From the NCBI GenBank assembly GCA_964565775.1, contig CAZMGB010000007.1:62001-126000 (forward strand): 64,000 nt of DNA. Direction: 5' to 3'. The notes beneath the pieces were generated by a model. It worked only from the letters and a program-made list of their open reading frames with translations. It had not been told where the DNA came from and did not search any database. Below are positions 15,517-24,861 of the stretch, piece after piece; position 1 is the stretch's first letter; the number at the start of each line of letters is the position of its first letter. The stretch is from CAZMGB01 sp964565775. GTDB taxonomy: Bacteria > Chloroflexota > Dehalococcoidia > DSTF01 > JALHUB01. Position numbers and translations under genes: made by a program.

Positions 15517-16794
15517 ATGAAGGTACACCTCGCCTACGGCAAGCAAGGTCTGGACGTGGATCTGCCCGACCACGCCGATGTCCTCATGCCCACGAACACG
15601 CCTGCCCTGCCTGACCCCCGCCAGGCCGTCGCCCGCGCTCTGGCCCAGCCCACCGGCTCGCGGCCCCTGTCCGAGCTACTGCGACCCTCCGACAGCGTCG
15701 CTGTCGTCTTCAGCGATATCACCCGCCCCGCGCCCAATACGGTGATGCTCCCGCCCATCCTGGAGGCCGTCGCGGCAGCCGGCATCCCGCGCGAGCAGGT
15801 GACGCTCGTCAACGGGACCGGCATGCACCGCCCCACCACTGAGGACGAGCTCAATTTCATGCTGGGCCCGGACATCGTTGGCCGCTACCGCATCGTCCAG
15901 CACATGGCCCGCGACCGCTCCACCCTCGCCCACCTGACCACGAACAGCGCCGGAGTCGAAGTCTCCATCAACAGCGACTACCTGCGCGCCGATGTCAAGA
16001 TACTCACCGGTTTCGTGGAGCCTCACCTCTTCGCCGGCTACTCCGGTGGCGCCAAGAGCGTCCTGCCCGGTGTCGCCGGCGCCGACATCATCATGCACAA
16101 CCACAGCGCCGCCATGATTAGCCATCCCAAGGCCACCTGGTGCCGCACCGACGGCAACCCCATCTTCGAAGAGATGCGGGCCGTCGCCCTCGCCACGAAG
16201 CCAAGCTTCCTGCTCAACGTCACACTGAACGAGAGCAAGGAGATAACCGGGGTGTTTGGGGGGGAGATGATCGCGGCCCACGAGGCCGGCATCGCCCAGG
16301 CGGCCCGCCAGGCCCTGCGGCCCATCCCTCACCGTTACGACATCGTCGTCAGCACCAACATCGGCTACCCCGCCGACATCAACCTCTATCAGTCGGCGAA
16401 GGGCATCTCCGTGGCTGCGCAGGCCGTGAAGACAGGGGGCGCCATCGTCGTGGCGGCCGAGTGTGCCGACGGCCTCGGGCTCTCCGACTTCCAGGAGCTG
16501 CTGACGAGGCGGCCGTCCCCCCAGGCCCTCCTGGAGATGATCTGCGCCCCTGGCTTCTCGGAGTACGACCAGTGGGGCGCCCAGTGCCTGGCGATGGCCC
16601 AGGTCCGCGCCGATGTCTACCTCTACTCCAGCATGTCGCCGCAGCAGACGGAGGTTGCGCACCTCAACTACTGCGAGGACGTGGGCGATACGGTGGAGCG
16701 CCTACGCGGGGAGTTTCGGCGCCGCCACAACGAGGAGCCGTCCATCGCCGTCCTCCCCCACGGTCACCTGACCGTACCCCAGCCGCCGAACTAG
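15517..16794 (+). CDS. larA: LarA-family nickel-pincer racemase/epimerase-like protein
   Basis: 425 residues, the normal length for LarA. Visible family motifs are FSDITRPAP near residue 70, NGTGMHRPTTEDEL near 105 and GFVEPHLFAGYSGGAKSVLPGVAGADIIMHNH near 170-200, with the conserved His, Glu and Lys residues around the cofactor site. LarA enzymes racemise lactate or epimerise other 2-hydroxy acids using a nickel pincer cofactor built by LarB, LarC and LarE. None of those genes is in this window, so substrate and cofactor supply are open; the gene stands alone. Confidence 0.85.
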   Translation: MKVHLAYGKQGLDVDLPDHADVLMPTNTPALPDPRQAVARALAQPTGSRPLSELLRPSDSVAVVFSDITRPAPNTVMLPPILEAVAAAGIPREQVTLVNGTGMHRPTTEDELNFMLGPDIVGRYRIVQHMARDRSTLAHLTTNSAGVEVSINSDYLRADVKILTGFVEPHLFAGYSGGAKSVLPGVAGADIIMHNHSAAMISHPKATWCRTDGNPIFEEMRAVALATKPSFLLNVTLNESKEITGVFGGEMIAAHEAGIAQAARQALRPIPHRYDIVVSTNIGYPADINLYQSAKGISVAAQAVKTGGAIVVAAECADGLGLSDFQELLTRRPSPQALLEMICAPGFSEYDQWGAQCLAMAQVRADVYLYSSMSPQQTEVAHLNYCEDVGDTVERLRGEFRRRHNEEPSIAVLPHGHLTVPQPPN

Positions 16795-16903
16795 CCCTCG
16801 TACGCTATCTCGTAGACCCGTCCCCGAAGCCGAGCAGCCGGACTTCGCGGCGCGGCTTCAGACGCTTCCAGCCCAAGACGACCGCTCATGCCGGAGCCTG
16901 CCA

Positions 16904-18373
16904 TCAGCCCTCCTCTCGACGCCACCGTAGGACGGGTTTTCGCGCCGCCGTCGCCTCGTCCAGGCGACGCAGGGGCGCCCGCTTCGGCGCTCCCCGCACC
17001 AGCTCCGGCTCCTCCTCCGCCTCCCGCGCGATGGCCAGCATCGCCTCGCAGAAAGCATCCAGCGTCTCCCTGCTCTCCGTCTCCGTCGGCTCGATGAGCA
17101 TCGCCTCGTCGACCATCAGCGGGAAGTACACCGTCGGCGGGTGAAAGCCGTAGTCGAGCAGCCGCTTGACGATATCCATCGTCCGCACGCCTCTCGCCTT
17201 CTGGCGTGAGCCGGAGAGCAGCACCTCGTGCATGCAGCGCCGGTCGTAGGGGAGACGGTAGGTCTCGCGCAGACGGGCCAGCAGGTAGTTTGCATTGAGG
17301 ACAGCGTTCTCGCTCACCTCACGAAGCCCCTCGCGCCCCAGGCTCCGTATGTAGGCGTAGGCGCGAACCATCACGCCGAAGTTGCCGTGAAAGAGCCCCA
17401 TGCGCCCGATGCTGTGCTCCGGCTTCACCAGCGCGTACGCCCCTGAGCCATCGCGGCGCACGACCAGGGGCGTCGGCAGGAAGGGCGCGAGATGCTCTCT
17501 AACGGCGATGGGCCCCGACCCCGGGCCGCCGCCGCCATGGGGCGTGCTGAACGTCTTGTGCAGATTCAGGTGCACCACGTCGAAGCCCAGCTCCCCCAGC
17601 CTCACCTGGCCCAGGAGCGCGTTCAAGTTGGCGCCGTCGCCGTAGAGGAGGGCGCCCCCTTCGTGAACCATCTCAGCGATGCGCACGATGTTGGGGTCGA
17701 ACAGACCCAGCGTGTTGGGCAACGTCAGCATGAGCGCCGCCACCCCCTCGCCGAGGACCTCCGCCAGCGCCGACAGGTCCATGTTGCCGTCGCCGTCCGA
17801 CGCCACGCTCACCACCTCGCAGCCACCCATCGCCGCCGTCGCCGGGTTCGTGCCGTGGGCGGAGTCAGGCACCAGGACCCGCCGCCGCGCGGAGTCGCCC
17901 CGCCGCGCGTGGTACGCCTTGATGACGAGCAGGCCCGTCAGCTCACCATGTGCGCCGGCCGCCGGCGCCAGACTCACGGCGTCCATGCCCGTGATCTCGG
18001 TCAGCGCGCCCTGCAGCTCCCACATCAGCCTCAGCGCTCCCTGCGCCGTCTCCGCCGGCTGGCAGGGGTGCGCCTGCGCGAAGCCCGGCAGCCGTGCGAT
18101 CTCCTCATGCACCTTGGGGTTGTACTTCATCGTGCAGCTACCGAGGGGATAGAAGCCCGTATCGACGCCGTAGTTCATCTGAGAAAGCCTGGTGAAGTAG
18201 CGCACGAGCTCCGGCTCGGAGAGCTCCGGCAGGTTCAGCTCCGGCCGCAGGAGTTCGGGGCGCGGCAGGTCCGCCTCAGGCACGTCCAGCGCCGGCAGCG
18301 TGCAGGCCATCCGGCCGGGCCGGCTCAGGTCGAAGCTGAGGACAGATCCGATCTCACCCATTACCTCACCCAT
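16904..18373 (-). CDS. gcvPB: Glycine dehydrogenase (decarboxylating) subunit 2, P-protein beta chain
   Basis: About 489 residues with the start taken as the ATG at 18371-18373; a later ATG at 18359-18361 is possible. The PLP-binding lysine lies in HLNLHKTFSTPHGGGGPG, and NYGVDTGFYPLGSCTMKYNP and PDSAHGTNPATAAMGG are characteristic of the C-terminal half of P-protein. With the alpha subunit it decarboxylates glycine and transfers aminomethyl to lipoyl-GcvH. It is last in the gcv operon, separated from gcvPA by about 400 bases filled with palindromic repeats. Confidence 0.95.
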   Translation of the reverse strand: MGEVMGEIGSVLSFDLSRPGRMACTLPALDVPEADLPRPELLRPELNLPELSEPELVRYFTRLSQMNYGVDTGFYPLGSCTMKYNPKVHEEIARLPGFAQAHPCQPAETAQGALRLMWELQGALTEITGMDAVSLAPAAGAHGELTGLLVIKAYHARRGDSARRRVLVPDSAHGTNPATAAMGGCEVVSVASDGDGNMDLSALAEVLGEGVAALMLTLPNTLGLFDPNIVRIAEMVHEGGALLYGDGANLNALLGQVRLGELGFDVVHLNLHKTFSTPHGGGGPGSGPIAVREHLAPFLPTPLVVRRDGSGAYALVKPEHSIGRMGLFHGNFGVMVRAYAYIRSLGREGLREVSENAVLNANYLLARLRETYRLPYDRRCMHEVLLSGSRQKARGVRTMDIVKRLLDYGFHPPTVYFPLMVDEAMLIEPTETESRETLDAFCEAMLAIAREAEEEPELVRGAPKRAPLRRLDEATAARKPVLRWRREEG

Positions 18374-18396
18374 GGTTCCAGCCAAAGGCCAGCATG

Positions 18397-18437
18397 CTGA
18401 GCTCGTCGAAGCATCCGAGACCCTTCGACAAGCTCAG
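18397..18437. repeat. Long imperfect palindrome with CTTCGACAAGCTCAG arm
   Basis: CTGAGCTCGTCGAAG (18397-18411) pairs with CTTCGACAAGCTCAG (18423-18437), with one mismatch, around a short loop. The arm followed by GGTGACA is a motif I recall as a dispersed repeat in many bacterial genomes; here it lies just upstream of gcvPB. Confidence 0.6.
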
Positions 18438-18478
18438 GGTGACATACGCCCCCCATCAACTCAGAGACGCACTGGGCC

Positions 18479-18566
18479 GCCACAGATCCACACATACGGA
18501 ACACGGATTCGCCTCACCACCAACCCCGCTCCCGACAATCTGTGTCAATCTGTGTTCATCTGCGGC
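18479..18566. repeat. MITE-like element with ~30-base terminal inverted repeats, copy 1
   Basis: The left arm begins GCCACAGATCCACACATACG and the right arm ends CTGTGTTCATCTGCGGC; reversed, the right arm aligns to the left over about 30 bases with several mismatches and one gap. The 27-base centre is unrelated. A second copy lies upstream of gcvT. There is no coding capacity. Confidence 0.6.
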
Positions 18567-18632
18567 TGATACTCGGCCTGATCGACCGCCGCAATGCCCG
18601 CCATCATGGGCGATTCTCGCCAGCTTCCGAAG

Positions 18633-18650
18633 GCCAGCCTTCAGGCTGGC
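18633..18650. repeat. REP-like hairpin
   Basis: GCCAGCC-TTCA-GGCTGGC is a perfect seven-base-pair stem with the TTCA loop shared by other hairpins of the window. Confidence 0.6.
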
Positions 18651-18771
18651 GCGGCGGCCAGGCTCAAGCCTAGCCTTCGGAGACTAGCTCCCTCGGTGTG
18701 TCGGTTTATTATCTCAATGACCATCAACCCTCAGACCCGACCAGTGATCCCGGCGGTCGCAAGAGCCGCAC

Positions 18772-20100
18772 CTACGACGTCACGTGAGCCAGCGCCGCCA
18801 CGAGCCGCTCGATCTCCTCCCGCGTGTTCATCTCCGTCACGCAGAGGAGCATCCCGTTCTCGACTCGATCGGACACGTCGAGCCCTCCCAGAATGCCCGC
18901 CTCGAGAAGCGCCTGGTTCACCTGCGACGGCGGGCGCGGGCAGCGCACCACGAACTCTTTGAAGAAGACGCCGTTGAAGGGCAGCGAGAAGCCCGGAATC
19001 TCCGCGATGCGTCCGGCCGCGTAGTGCGCCTTGTGATAGCAAAGCTCCGCGACCCGCCGCAGCCCCTGTTTGCCCAGCGCGCAGAGGTAGACCGTGGCCG
19101 CCAGCGCCACAAGCTGTTCGCTTGTGCAGATGTTCGATCTCGCCCGCTCGCGGCGGATGTGCTGCTCCCGCGTCTGGAGCGTCATCACGTAGCCCACACG
19201 GCCGTCGGCATCGTGCGTGCGCCCGACGACCCGCCCCGGCATCTGCCGCAGGTACTCCTGGCGGCAGGCGAAGAGCCCCACGTACGGCCCACCGAAGCTC
19301 AGCGGCACGCCCAATGGCTGGCCTTCGCCGACAACGATGTCCGCACCGTACTCGCCGGGGGCCCGGAAGACCCCCAGCGAGATAGGCTCAACCGCCACGA
19401 CGAACAGGCCTCCTGCCGCATGAGCATGCTGCTCCAGACCAGCAACGTCCTCCAGCAAGCCGAAGAAGTTGGGCTGCTGGACGGCCAGGCAGGCGTGTCC
19501 CTCGCCCAGGGAAGCGCTCCCGGGCTCCAGGATGTCCAGCCCCAGGCCACGAGCCTCCACGTAGGTGCGCACCGTCGACTGATAGTGAGGATGCACCGTC
19601 GATAGGAGGGCCACACGGTCGCGTCGCGTGATGGAGGCAGCCATGAGGCAGGCCTCGGCCAGGGCGCTGGCGCCGTCGTACATGCCGGCGTTGGCCACGT
19701 CCATGCCAGTGAGCTCGCAGACCAGCGACTGGAACTCGAAGACGGTCTGGAGGGTGCCCTGACTGACCTCCGGCTGGTAGGGCGTGTAGGCCGTCGCGAA
19801 CTCACCGCGACTCAAGACGTGCTGCACGACGCTGGGGACGAAGTGGCGGTACGCACCCGCCCCCAGAAAGCAGGCCAGAGTAGAACCGTCCGACCGCTCA
19901 CCCGCCACGCGGTTCTCGGCCGCCAGGACCTCCAGCTCGCGCCGGAGCTCCGCCTCCGAGAGAGGCGGCGGCAGCCTCATGGACGGATCGCGCAGATCTT
20001 TGGGAATGTCGGCGAACAGCTCCTCGACCGACCCGACGCCGATCGTTTCCAGCATCGCCCGCCGGTCGTCGTCGGTGTTCGCGATGTAGGGGCTGGGCAC
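18772..20100 (-). CDS. gcvPA: Glycine dehydrogenase (decarboxylating) subunit 1, P-protein alpha chain
   Basis: 442 residues beginning MPSPYIANTDDDRRAMLETIG, as expected for the N-terminal half of P-protein. Typical segments are FLGAGAYRHFVPSVVQHVLSR, TAYTPYQPEVSQGTLQTVFE and MYDGASALAEA. It has no PLP lysine itself and forms the heteromer with GcvPB. Twelve bases separate it from gcvH upstream. The split arrangement is usual for Gram-positive-type, thermophilic and Chloroflexota bacteria. Confidence 0.95.
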   Translation of the reverse strand: MPSPYIANTDDDRRAMLETIGVGSVEELFADIPKDLRDPSMRLPPPLSEAELRRELEVLAAENRVAGERSDGSTLACFLGAGAYRHFVPSVVQHVLSRGEFATAYTPYQPEVSQGTLQTVFEFQSLVCELTGMDVANAGMYDGASALAEACLMAASITRRDRVALLSTVHPHYQSTVRTYVEARGLGLDILEPGSASLGEGHACLAVQQPNFFGLLEDVAGLEQHAHAAGGLFVVAVEPISLGVFRAPGEYGADIVVGEGQPLGVPLSFGGPYVGLFACRQEYLRQMPGRVVGRTHDADGRVGYVMTLQTREQHIRRERARSNICTSEQLVALAATVYLCALGKQGLRRVAELCYHKAHYAAGRIAEIPGFSLPFNGVFFKEFVVRCPRPPSQVNQALLEAGILGGLDVSDRVENGMLLCVTEMNTREEIERLVAALAHVTS

Positions 20101-20112
20101 GATTGCCCCCTG

Positions 20113-20502
<390 letters not shown>

Positions 20503-20514
20503 TCCTTGCCCTTT

Positions 20515-21621
20515 CTATGCAGCCTTCCCTCGCCGGTAGAATGGCCGCGCCACCACCCGCGCCGCCAGCCGCCTGCCCCGTACGTCCACCTCCACCTGCG
20601 TCCCCTCCGAGGCCAGATCGGATGCGACGTAGCCCATCGCGATGCTCACCCCCAGCGTGGGGGAGAAGCCGCCGCTCGTAACTCTACCCACTTGCTCGTC
20701 GCCGCGCAAGATCGCGCAGCCCGAACGCATGATGCCCGGCGCTACCGCCGCCAGGCAGACAAGATGCCGCTCGACGCCCCGCTCCCGCGCGGCCAGCACC
20801 GCCTCCTTGCCGACGAAGTCGTCATCGTCAAGGCTGAGCACCCAGCCCATTCCCGCCTCCCACGGGTTCGTTGAGGTGTCAATGTCGTTGCCGTACAGGG
20901 CCAGGGCGGCCTCCAGCCGCAGGCTGTCGCGGGCGCCCAGGCCGCAGGGCTGTACTCCCAGCGCCGTCACCTCATCCCAGATGGCGCCGCCCAGCTCCGG
21001 CAACGTCACTATCTCGAAGCCGTCCTCGCCAGTGTAGCCCGTCCGCGAGATGAACACTCTGTCGCCCGACCACGCCAACTCCGCGCAGCCCCGACGCGGC
21101 ACCGCCCCCACCGCCTCCCGTCCCAGCACCCGGCCCAGACGCTCGCGGGCCTCCGGCCCCTGGAGCGCCAGCATTGCCGTCGCTCCCTGCACGTCCTCGA
21201 CCTTCGCGTCCATTCCCGGCGCCACCAGCCCGCTGATGCAGTCGTGGTCGCGGGCGGCGTTCACGGCATTCCCCACGACCAGGAAACGCTCCTCCTCCAG
21301 CCGGTAGACGAAGAGGTCGTCCAGGATTCCGCCGTCCTCCTGGAGGAGGAGGGCGTAGTGCCCCTGACCCGGCGCCAGCCGCCGCACGTCGAAGCTGACG
21401 GCGCGGCGCAGGAGCGACGCGGCACCGCTGCCCGTGACGCGAAGGCGGGCCATGTGGGAGATGTCGAAGAGGCCGCAGCGCTGGCGCACCGCCCGGTGCT
21501 CCTCGATGATGCCGACGAACTGGAGCGGCAGCTCCCACCCGGCGAAGGGCACCATGCGCGCGCCCAGCGCCCGGTGCCGTCCATCGAGAGGGCTATGCCT
21601 GGGGACCTCTGACTCGCTCAT
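20515..21621 (-). CDS. gcvT: Aminomethyltransferase, glycine cleavage T protein
   Basis: 368 residues from the ATG at 21619-21621 with GGAGG about 12 bases upstream; the open frame continues to 21735 but without protein-like sequence. Folate-binding features include MVPFAGWELPLQFVGIIEEHRAVRQRCGLFDISHMARLRVTG and the conserved RTGYTGEDGFEI. It transfers the methylene unit from aminomethyl-lipoate to tetrahydrofolate. It is first in the gcvT-H-PA-PB operon, and a short inverted-repeat element lies just upstream. Confidence 0.95.
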   Translation of the reverse strand: MSESEVPRHSPLDGRHRALGARMVPFAGWELPLQFVGIIEEHRAVRQRCGLFDISHMARLRVTGSGAASLLRRAVSFDVRRLAPGQGHYALLLQEDGGILDDLFVYRLEEERFLVVGNAVNAARDHDCISGLVAPGMDAKVEDVQGATAMLALQGPEARERLGRVLGREAVGAVPRRGCAELAWSGDRVFISRTGYTGEDGFEIVTLPELGGAIWDEVTALGVQPCGLGARDSLRLEAALALYGNDIDTSTNPWEAGMGWVLSLDDDDFVGKEAVLAARERGVERHLVCLAAVAPGIMRSGCAILRGDEQVGRVTSGGFSPTLGVSIAMGYVASDLASEGTQVEVDVRGRRLAARVVARPFYRRGKAA

Positions 21622-21684
21622 GCCATCACCGTTCCTCCGGAAGCGACGCGCCCCGCGGCCATCAAGGGTTTCGATAGCCTCAAA

Positions 21685-21756
21685 TTCGCACAGACAAGAC
21701 GCAGATCCCTCCGCCCGCCAATGTGGTGTGGCCAATCTGTGTGCTTCTGTGGCTAA
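21685..21756. repeat. MITE-like inverted element, copy 2, upstream of gcvT
   Basis: The left arm (TTCGCACAGACAAGACGCAG) and right arm (ATCTGTGTGCTTCTGTGGC and flanks) are imperfect reverse complements, and both match the arms of the element at 18479-18566. It occupies most of the gcvT upstream spacer, so it may carry or disturb the operon promoter. Confidence 0.5.
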
Positions 21757-21795
21757 TCATGTGCCAACACAATGAAAGGTGCCGCCCATCCGGCG

Positions 21796-22674
21796 TCACG
21801 CCGGCACCCACTTCCGACGCCCCTCCCCCGTCAGCGTCATCCGCCCCACCCCGGGGAAGGGGCAGTGGACCGACACCACGAGAGCGTTCTCGCGGACGGC
21901 CCGCTCCATCAACCGCTTCTTCGTTTCCAGCGACACCAGGGGCAGCACGTCGAACGCGGCTATCCAGGCCGGCCGTTCGAGCTGCACCTCGTGCTGGGCG
22001 ATGTCCCCCACATAGAGCGCCGTCTCGCCCCCCGACACGATAACGACGCTCGCATGGTCCGCGGTGTGCCCCGGCGACGGGATCACCGTGATCTCCCCCG
22101 TCACGCTCTCCTCACCGTCGATCAGCTCGAGCTGTCCGCTCTCCTCCACCGGCAGAAGGTTCTCCGCCAGGTAGGTGGCACGCGTCCGCTCGTTGGGGTG
22201 CGTGGCCGCCTGCCACTCGCCCCGCTGTAGCAGGTAGCGGGCACGCGGGAACGTGGCCACCAGCTTCTTCTCGCCGCCCGGCTCATTCGCCGGCAGGTAG
22301 CGGGTGTTCCAGCCGCAGTGATCCGCGTGAAGGTGGGTGTTGATCACGACATCCACGTCCTGCGGCTGAACGCCCTGTGCCGACAGCTCGGCGAGGAGGT
22401 TCCCTTCCGCCAGCGGCGACGACTGGGCCCGAATGCGTTCCTTATCGCCGACGCCGGTCTCGATGAGGATCGTCCTGCCCTCAGATCTCACCAGCACGCT
22501 GTTCAGGCCAAGCGGGATGCGGTGCTGGTCGTCGAGTCGATCCCTCGCATAGCGTTCCCAGGCCGTACGCGGCACCACGCCGAAGACGGCGCCGGCGTCC
22601 TGATAGAATACTCCGTCGCTGAGAATGACAAGATCGAGATTCCCGACGCGAAACCTGTTCTTCCGTTCGGCCAT
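21796..22674 (-). CDS. MBL-fold metallo-hydrolase
   Basis: 292 residues from the ATG at 22672-22674. The dinuclear zinc motif is NTHLHADHCGWN (HxHxDH), with further ligand regions PSPGHTADHASVVI and YVGDIAQHEV. The family includes lactonases, thioesterases and other hydrolases; the N-terminal segment LDLVILSDGVFYQDAGAVFG and the length resemble quorum-quenching-lactonase-like members, but the substrate cannot be named. It is convergent with no close partner and faces ilvE divergently. Confidence 0.85.
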   Translation of the reverse strand: MAERKNRFRVGNLDLVILSDGVFYQDAGAVFGVVPRTAWERYARDRLDDQHRIPLGLNSVLVRSEGRTILIETGVGDKERIRAQSSPLAEGNLLAELSAQGVQPQDVDVVINTHLHADHCGWNTRYLPANEPGGEKKLVATFPRARYLLQRGEWQAATHPNERTRATYLAENLLPVEESGQLELIDGEESVTGEITVIPSPGHTADHASVVIVSGGETALYVGDIAQHEVQLERPAWIAAFDVLPLVSLETKKRLMERAVRENALVVSVHCPFPGVGRMTLTGEGRRKWVPA

Positions 22675-22854
22675 GGGAGCTGTTGGCTTTCCCTGCCGTG
22701 GGAGGGCAAACCAAAGATACAGTGACCCCGCGCGCCCCGTCAAACGTCCGCCCCGTGCCCTCTGGGCCGCGCTCTTCATTCCCTGGACTTCGGTTGCAAT
22801 ACGGCCCCCTGTGATTTATTCTTCCCCTACCGCTGGGAAAGGAGCCCCCGACCG

Positions 22855-23790
22855 ATGGCTACGCCACACGCCTACTTCCAGAAGCGCTTCGTCCCCCTCG
22901 AGGAGGCGAAGATCGGCATCATGACCCACGCCTTCCTCTACGGCACGGCCACCTTCGAGGGCATCCGCGGCAACTGGAGCGATGACCAGGGGCAGCTCTA
23001 CCTCTTCCGCCTCCGCGACCACTTCCAGCGCCTCCGCAAGAGCTGCCGCATCCTTCGCATCGACCTCCCCTACTCGGAAGATGAGCTGTGTGACCTCACG
23101 GTGAAGCTCGTAGGAATGTGCGGCTACCGCGAGGACGTGTACATCCGGCCCATCGCCTACAAGAGCTCTGAGGTCATCGGCGTGCGCATGCACGACATAG
23201 AGGACGACTTCCTGATGTTCGTCGCCCCCTTTGGCCCATACCTGGACATCGAGAAGGGTATCCGTTGCATGACCTCGTCCTGGCGCCGGGTGCCGGACAT
23301 GGGCATACCCGCCCGCGCCAAGGTCAACGGCCTCTACGTCAACTCCGCCCTCGCCAAGACGGAAGCGCAGGAGAACGGTTTCGACGAAGCGATCATGCTC
23401 AACGACGACGGCCATGTCTCCGAGGGCAGCGGCGAGAACATCTTCATCGTCGAGGACGGCCGCCTCATCACGCCCCCCGTCTCCGACAACATACTCGTCG
23501 GAATCACCCGCGATACCGCCATCCAGCTCGCCCGCGATGAGCTCGGCAGCGAGACCGTCGAGCGCCCGATCGACCGCAGCGAGCTCTACGTCGCCGACGA
23601 GTGCTTCATGACCGGCACCGCCGCCCACGTCTCCGCCATCGTCGAGGTCGACCGGCGCCCCATAGGCGACGGCCGGGTCGGGCCCATCACCGCCGAGCTC
23701 CAGCGCTGGTACTTCAATACCCTGCGCGGCCGCACCGAGAAGTACGACCACTGGCTCACGCCCGTCACCCCCAAGCCAGTGGAGGCGTAG
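22855..23790 (+). CDS. ilvE: Branched-chain amino acid aminotransferase
   Basis: 311 residues of the class IV PLP fold. The start MATPHAYFQKRFVPLEEAKIG follows a GGGAAAGGAG site. THAFLYGTATFEGIRG marks the substrate pocket, the PLP lysine is in RAKVNGLYVNSALAK (about residue 156), and EGSGENIFIVEDG is the cofactor phosphate region. It performs the last step of Val, Leu and Ile synthesis, in keeping with the ilv/leu genes 4 kb downstream. The following membrane-protein gene starts one base after its stop codon. Confidence 0.93.
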   Translation: MATPHAYFQKRFVPLEEAKIGIMTHAFLYGTATFEGIRGNWSDDQGQLYLFRLRDHFQRLRKSCRILRIDLPYSEDELCDLTVKLVGMCGYREDVYIRPIAYKSSEVIGVRMHDIEDDFLMFVAPFGPYLDIEKGIRCMTSSWRRVPDMGIPARAKVNGLYVNSALAKTEAQENGFDEAIMLNDDGHVSEGSGENIFIVEDGRLITPPVSDNILVGITRDTAIQLARDELGSETVERPIDRSELYVADECFMTGTAAHVSAIVEVDRRPIGDGRVGPITAELQRWYFNTLRGRTEKYDHWLTPVTPKPVEA

Positions 23791-23791
23791 A

Positions 23792-24691
23792 ATGGACTAT
23801 CGTCCTCCCCGCCGGCTGGGCACCATCGTCGGCGGAGCGATGGCGCTCTGGTCATTCGTTCTCATGTCCGTCCTCCTCAGCCGGGGACTGACCCAGCCCA
23901 TATCGCTGGCGCTGCTCGGGCCCTACCTGGCGGCCGCCGCATTCTTCTTCATGGCCTGCCTCTTCGCCTACTGGACCTTCGGCTGCCACACCCTCCGTTA
24001 CGTCATCGACCGCAACGGTCTGGCTATCCACTGGGGCCTAGTCCGCCAGGTCATCCCGATGGACCGCATCGAGCGCCTGGTCCCCGGCCGCCGCCTGCCC
24101 GAGCCCCGCGTCGAGGGAGTTAGCTGGCTCGGCCATCACGTCGGCCGCGGCCACGTCGAAGGCGTCGGCGACACCCTCTTTTACGCCACGCACCGCTCCC
24201 GCAACGACCTTCTCTACGTCGTAACGCCGTCCGGGGCGTACGGCCTCTCCGTCGAGGACGAGGCCCGTTTCGCCCGCGAGCTCCAGACGCGACAGGCCCA
24301 GGGCGTTCTCTATCAGCTACAGCAAGAGCCGGAGCGCATCGGCCTGGCCGCCCAGCCCTTCTGGGCGGACCGTCTCGCTCAAGGGCTGGCGGCCGCCGCC
24401 ATCCTCGCCTGCATCCTCGTCTTCGCCACCGTCTTCGGGCGCTACCCGGCGCTCTCTGAAACTATGCCCCTCTCTTTTCCATCGCTGGGCGGCATCACCC
24501 GCATCGCCTCCAAAGAAGAGCTGCTGACGCTGCCCACCACCGCCTTCGGCATCCTCCTCGTGAACCTGATCCTCGGCTACGCCCTCCACGCCTGGGATCG
24601 CATCCTGGGGTATCTCCTCTTCATCGGCGCCATCGGCCTCCAGCTCACCTTCCTCGCGGCGGCCGTTATCGCCCTTAGCTGGCAGTCGTAG
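23792..24691 (+). CDS. PH-like-domain membrane protein
   Basis: 299 residues. Two N-terminal membrane helices (about residues 10-33 and 42-62) are followed by a soluble segment TLRYVIDRNGLAIHWGLVRQVIPMDRIERLVPG, the signature of bacterial PH domains (DUF304-type), then by three C-terminal membrane helices (AQGLAAAAILACILVFATVFG, AFGILLVNLILGYAL, LLFIGAIGLQLTFLAAAVIAL). The function is unknown. It is translationally linked to ilvE, a link that is probably only transcriptional. Confidence 0.75.
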   Translation: MDYRPPRRLGTIVGGAMALWSFVLMSVLLSRGLTQPISLALLGPYLAAAAFFFMACLFAYWTFGCHTLRYVIDRNGLAIHWGLVRQVIPMDRIERLVPGRRLPEPRVEGVSWLGHHVGRGHVEGVGDTLFYATHRSRNDLLYVVTPSGAYGLSVEDEARFARELQTRQAQGVLYQLQQEPERIGLAAQPFWADRLAQGLAAAAILACILVFATVFGRYPALSETMPLSFPSLGGITRIASKEELLTLPTTAFGILLVNLILGYALHAWDRILGYLLFIGAIGLQLTFLAAAVIALSWQS

Positions 24692-24790
24692 CCGTTGGTC
24701 CCCCATTGTCATGCAACCGTGGTAACAGCGACGACATGCGTCGGCGGACGGTCATCAACAAGACGACCCGATGGAGCTCGATCTTCGTAG

Positions 24791-24836
24791 GTCGGGGTCT
24801 TGAGACCCCGACGGGTTCGCGAGGGTCTGAAGACCC
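24791..24836. repeat. Two REP-like hairpins
   Basis: GTCGGGGTC-TTGA-GACCCCGAC (24791-24812) and GGGTC-TGAA-GACCC (24823-24836) lie in the spacer before the next gene. The second has almost the same stem as the hairpin at the RAYT 3' end (7898-7911). Confidence 0.65.
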
Positions 24837-24861
24837 CCGCCTACCAAGCTAGAATCTTCCC

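Larger units (their letters stand above)
18374..18771. other. 398-base gene-free spacer inside the gcv operon
   Basis: No credible coding frame is seen between gcvPA and gcvPB. The spacer holds at least three separate inverted-repeat structures (18397-18437, 18479-18566, 18633-18650) and a further imperfect pairing of TTCCGAAGGC with GCCTTCGGAG around the last one. It looks like a landing site for small dispersed repeats. Confidence 0.7.

Noticed and set aside
21622..21795. Glycine riboswitch upstream of gcvT
   Set aside because: I could not find the conserved aptamer core; the spacer is mostly an inverted-repeat element.
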